Part shown: one piece after another, positions 43,986-46,408 of the stretch
Position numbering within the stretch: position 1 is the stretch's first letter
How the letters are laid out: every line of letters starts with the position of its first letter
Source: an uncultured Lachnospiraceae bacterium
GTDB lineage: Bacteria > Bacillota > Clostridia > Lachnospirales > Lachnospiraceae
DNA length: 46,408 bases
Direction: 5' to 3'
NCBI GenBank assembly: GCA_946631295.1
Contig: CAMOZY010000013.1
Location: forward strand, 1 to 46,408
Made by a program: the position numbers and the translations under genes
The notes under the pieces: model-generated
The model's input: the letters and a program-made list of their open reading frames with translations, nothing else
Told to the model about the DNA's origin: nothing
The model's database searches: none

Positions 43986-45161
43986 ATGACAGAGATGATA
44001 TATCTTGATAATGCCGCTACAACTAAATTGGAATCTTGTGCCTTAGATGCAATGCTTCCCTATCTGACGGAACTTTACGGAAATGCCTCAGCAGTTTATG
44101 AGATTGCAAGGAAGTCTAAAAAAGCAGTATTTGATTCCAGAAGACAGTGCGCCCGGCTGATAGGTGCTGCTCCTAATGAAATCTTTTTTACTTCCGGAGG
44201 AAGTGAATCGGATAACTGGGCTTTGATCGGAGCATATGAAGCTTACAGGAGAAAAAAAGGCACCTGCGGGCATATTGTCACAACGTCAATAGAACACCAT
44301 GCTGTGCTCAGAACTGCGGAATATCTGGAATCCCAGGGAGTTAGTGTTACATATCTGAAGCCTGACAGTGAGGGCTTTATAAGTGTATCTCAGGTGGGGA
44401 AAGCAATACGTCCCGATACATTTCTGATATCTGTGATGACTGCCAATAATGAGATAGGTACCATTGAACCGGTAACGGAGATTGCTGATGCGGTAAGATC
44501 GGTCAGAAAGGATATCCTGATCCACACGGATGCAGTACAGGCTTATGGTCAGATTCATTTGGAAAATATAGCGGGGAAGGTCGATCTGCTTTCTGCAAGC
44601 GCTCATAAACTGGGCGGACCAAAGGGAACGGGGCTTCTATATATCAGGGATGGTATTAAATTTCCGCCATATATCAGAGGAGGAATGCAGGAAAGCGGAA
44701 GAAGATCCGGAACTGAAAATATTCCCGGAATTGTCGGTTTTGGTGCTGCTGCAGAGGCTGCACTTAATGAATTGGACGATAAGATATTGCTTGAAACCGG
44801 TCTTCGTGATTTCTTTTTCGGGAAGATCAGGGAAATTCCGGATGTATTGATTAATGGTCCCGGGCCCGATGATTCGGACCTTGCAAGGCTTCCGGGCAAT
44901 ATATCTGTATGTATAAAAGGCATTGAAGGAGAATCGGCACTTATCATGATGGACAGGGAGGGAATCTGTGCATCAAGCGGATCTGCCTGTGCATCGGGTG
45001 CAAGAGAGCCTTCACATGTGCTTAAGGCAATCGGGAGAGCTGATGATGAAGCTAAGGGATCGCTGAGATTTACGCTTTCACATCATAATTCACGTGAAGA
45101 GATTGAAACAGCAGCAGTAAAACTGTCTGAAATAGTATTGAAATTAAGGGATAGAAGATAG
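43986..45161 (+). CDS. cysteine desulfurase (NifS/IscS family)
   Basis: The product is 391 residues. MIYLDNAATTKL opens it, the PLP lysine is Lys208 in SAHKLGGPKG, and the catalytic cysteine is Cys335 in SSGSACASGA, on a loop typical of IscS/NifS-type enzymes. It removes sulfur from cysteine as a persulfide. It lies 12 bases before mnmA, so its likely main task is to supply sulfur for tRNA 2-thiolation, as for the YrvO-type desulfurase paired with mnmA in Bacilli. No iscU or iscR is nearby. The ribosome site before the ATG is poor. Confidence 0.95.
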   Translation: MTEMIYLDNAATTKLESCALDAMLPYLTELYGNASAVYEIARKSKKAVFDSRRQCARLIGAAPNEIFFTSGGSESDNWALIGAYEAYRRKKGTCGHIVTTSIEHHAVLRTAEYLESQGVSVTYLKPDSEGFISVSQVGKAIRPDTFLISVMTANNEIGTIEPVTEIADAVRSVRKDILIHTDAVQAYGQIHLENIAGKVDLLSASAHKLGGPKGTGLLYIRDGIKFPPYIRGGMQESGRRSGTENIPGIVGFGAAAEAALNELDDKILLETGLRDFFFGKIREIPDVLINGPGPDDSDLARLPGNISVCIKGIEGESALIMMDREGICASSGSACASGAREPSHVLKAIGRADDEAKGSLRFTLSHHNSREEIETAAVKLSEIVLKLRDRR

Positions 45162-45173
45162 AGATTTTTCAAG

Positions 45174-46265
45174 ATGAAGGAAACGGTAGTTGTAGGAATG
45201 AGCGGAGGCGTTGATTCATCCGTCTGCGCATATCTGTTAAAAGAACAGGGATATGATGTTATCGGAGTTACCATGCAGATATGGAGACCTGAGAATGCAT
45301 GTGATGTTTCCGATAACGGCGGATGCTGTGGGCTTTCGGCAGTCGATGATGCAAGGCGTGTGGCGGAGGTCATCGGTATACCGTATTATGTAATGGACTT
45401 CAGGGAGAAATTCCAGAAATCCGTTATTGATCATTTTGCAGCACAGTATGTAAGGGGAAGAACTCCCAATCCCTGTATTGAATGCAACAGGCATGTTAAA
45501 TGGGAGGCTCTTCTTCGTAAGGCACGTGATATAGGTGCGGACTATCTTGCAACGGGTCATTATGCGCGCATAATACAGCTTGAAAACGGAAGATATTCGA
45601 TATGTGCATCAAAGACTGCGGCTAAGGATCAGACCTATGCACTATATGCTCTGACGCAGGATCAGCTTGCTCATACTATCTTGCCGATAGGCGAATATGA
45701 AAAGAGTGATGTAAGGAGAATTGCCGAAGATGCCGGACTTCCGGTGGCACATAAGAAGGATTCGCAGGAGATCTGTTTCGTTCCTGACGGAGACTATGCA
45801 TCATTTCTGGAAAAAGAACCGGGACTTACTGTTCCGGGCCCCGGTGATTTCGTGACTCCTTCCGGAGATTTTATCGCCAGGCATAAAGGTATAACACATT
45901 ACACTGTAGGACAGCGCAGGGGACTTGGGGTTGCTGCGGGTGAGCGCATTTATGTCACCAATATAGATCCTGAGACAGACCGTGTAACTCTTGGCTCTGA
46001 TGACGATCTGCTCACATCTGTTGTTACTGCAGAGGATGTCTGCTGGATGGGAATTGAAGGTATTACTGAAGGAATGCAGGTTCGTACCAGCGCCAAGATA
46101 AGATACAATCACTGCGGAGAATACGGAGTGCTGGAGAATGCAGGTGAAGGAAGAGTTCGTGTGATTTTTGATAAGCCTGTAAGAGCAGCAGCTCCCGGCC
46201 AGGCACTTGTATTTTATGATGAATCAGGAACATATATATATGGCGGGGGAACTATTATTCGTTGA
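45174..46265 (+). CDS. mnmA: tRNA-uridine 2-sulfurtransferase MnmA
   Basis: The product is 363 residues. The PP-loop is SGGVDSS (10-16). The catalytic cysteines are Cys101 in NPCIECN and Cys201 in SQEICFVPDGDY, and TGHYAR and HYTVGQRRGLG are conserved family motifs. It makes the 2-thio group of s2U34 in tRNAs for Lys, Glu and Gln, using ATP and persulfide sulfur from a cysteine desulfurase such as the one encoded just upstream. Confidence 0.97.
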   Translation: MKETVVVGMSGGVDSSVCAYLLKEQGYDVIGVTMQIWRPENACDVSDNGGCCGLSAVDDARRVAEVIGIPYYVMDFREKFQKSVIDHFAAQYVRGRTPNPCIECNRHVKWEALLRKARDIGADYLATGHYARIIQLENGRYSICASKTAAKDQTYALYALTQDQLAHTILPIGEYEKSDVRRIAEDAGLPVAHKKDSQEICFVPDGDYASFLEKEPGLTVPGPGDFVTPSGDFIARHKGITHYTVGQRRGLGVAAGERIYVTNIDPETDRVTLGSDDDLLTSVVTAEDVCWMGIEGITEGMQVRTSAKIRYNHCGEYGVLENAGEGRVRVIFDKPVRAAAPGQALVFYDESGTYIYGGGTIIR

Positions 46266-46290
46266 AAGAGCGCTATAAAAATATTATTTT

Positions 46291-46408
46291 ATGGACATAA
46301 TCGCCTACTATAAATCAGATATATCGGAAAAATTCGGTGCTCCAAGACAGAGCGGACTGGCTCCGCATCTTATGGGCCGTGTTGTATTTGAGGAAAAGTA
46401 TTCGGATC
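46291..46408 (+). CDS. trmO: TrmO-like tRNA m6t6A37 methyltransferase, 5' part
   Basis: Only the first 39 codons lie in the window. IAYYKSDISEKFGAPRQSGL followed by APHLMGRVVFEEKYSD matches the N-terminus of the TsaA/TrmO family, whose PRQSGL motif belongs to the SAM-binding beta-barrel. TrmO N6-methylates t6A at position 37 of threonine tRNAs. Together with mnmA it would make a small tRNA-modification operon. The gene begins 25 bases after mnmA and runs off the window. Confidence 0.85.
   Translation, partial: MDIIAYYKSDISEKFGAPRQSGLAPHLMGRVVFEEKYSD

Overview
The window looks like a chromosomal segment from a low-GC Firmicute of the Lachnospiraceae type (Butyrivibrio or Pseudobutyrivibrio-like). 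Supporting signs are the compact division cluster mraZ-rsmH-ftsL-PBP-ftsW-ftsQ-ftsZ-nrdR, TTG starts behind strong AGGAGG sites, TTGACA-N17-TATAAT promoters and classical U-tract terminators. The genus is inferred from gene content and protein style; no search was run.

Bases 1-31 kb are accessory in character and rich in transporters. The order is: the 3' end of a cation/proton antiporter; an operon of a methyltransferase, an ATC-hydrolase-like protein and a TetR regulator; a two-gene ABC exporter pair; a second TetR with a second ABC pair; enolase; a peroxide and copper group (glutathione peroxidase, OhrR, CopA); a ZIP transporter; a MacB/FtsX-type ABC system; a run of paralogous small membrane proteins, alpha/beta hydrolases and a second ATC-hydrolase-like protein; a MntP-ZIP fusion; another methyltransferase and hydrolase; and a last small membrane protein. 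Several of these are paralogues, and two hydrolases are visibly decayed.

Two regulatory layers tie this half together. The first is a 16-bp palindrome, GTTAG-N6-CTAAC, present at ten promoter or leader positions (987, 3296, 7675, 11233, 16525, 16606, 23203, 28523, 28600, 30970) and nearly always just downstream of a -10 box. It defines a local regulon covering the ABC pairs, both methyltransferases, enolase, a ZIP transporter and small membrane proteins. The second is a pair of almost identical yybP-ykoY (manganese) riboswitches with terminators, one before the MacB/FtsX ABC genes and one before the MntP-ZIP fusion. Metal homeostasis (Mn, Cu, probably Zn/Fe, Mg) is the clearest common theme; small-molecule modification and export is the second.

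Bases 31-46.4 kb are core genome: mgtE on the minus strand behind a structured leader, then on the plus strand ychF-lgt, the division cluster with a textbook MraZ operator, ftsZ, nrdR, two small conserved unknown proteins, a cysteine desulfurase, mnmA and the start of trmO. The desulfurase would supply the sulfur used by MnmA for tRNA 2-thiolation. The division cluster lacks the usual mur genes and mraY.
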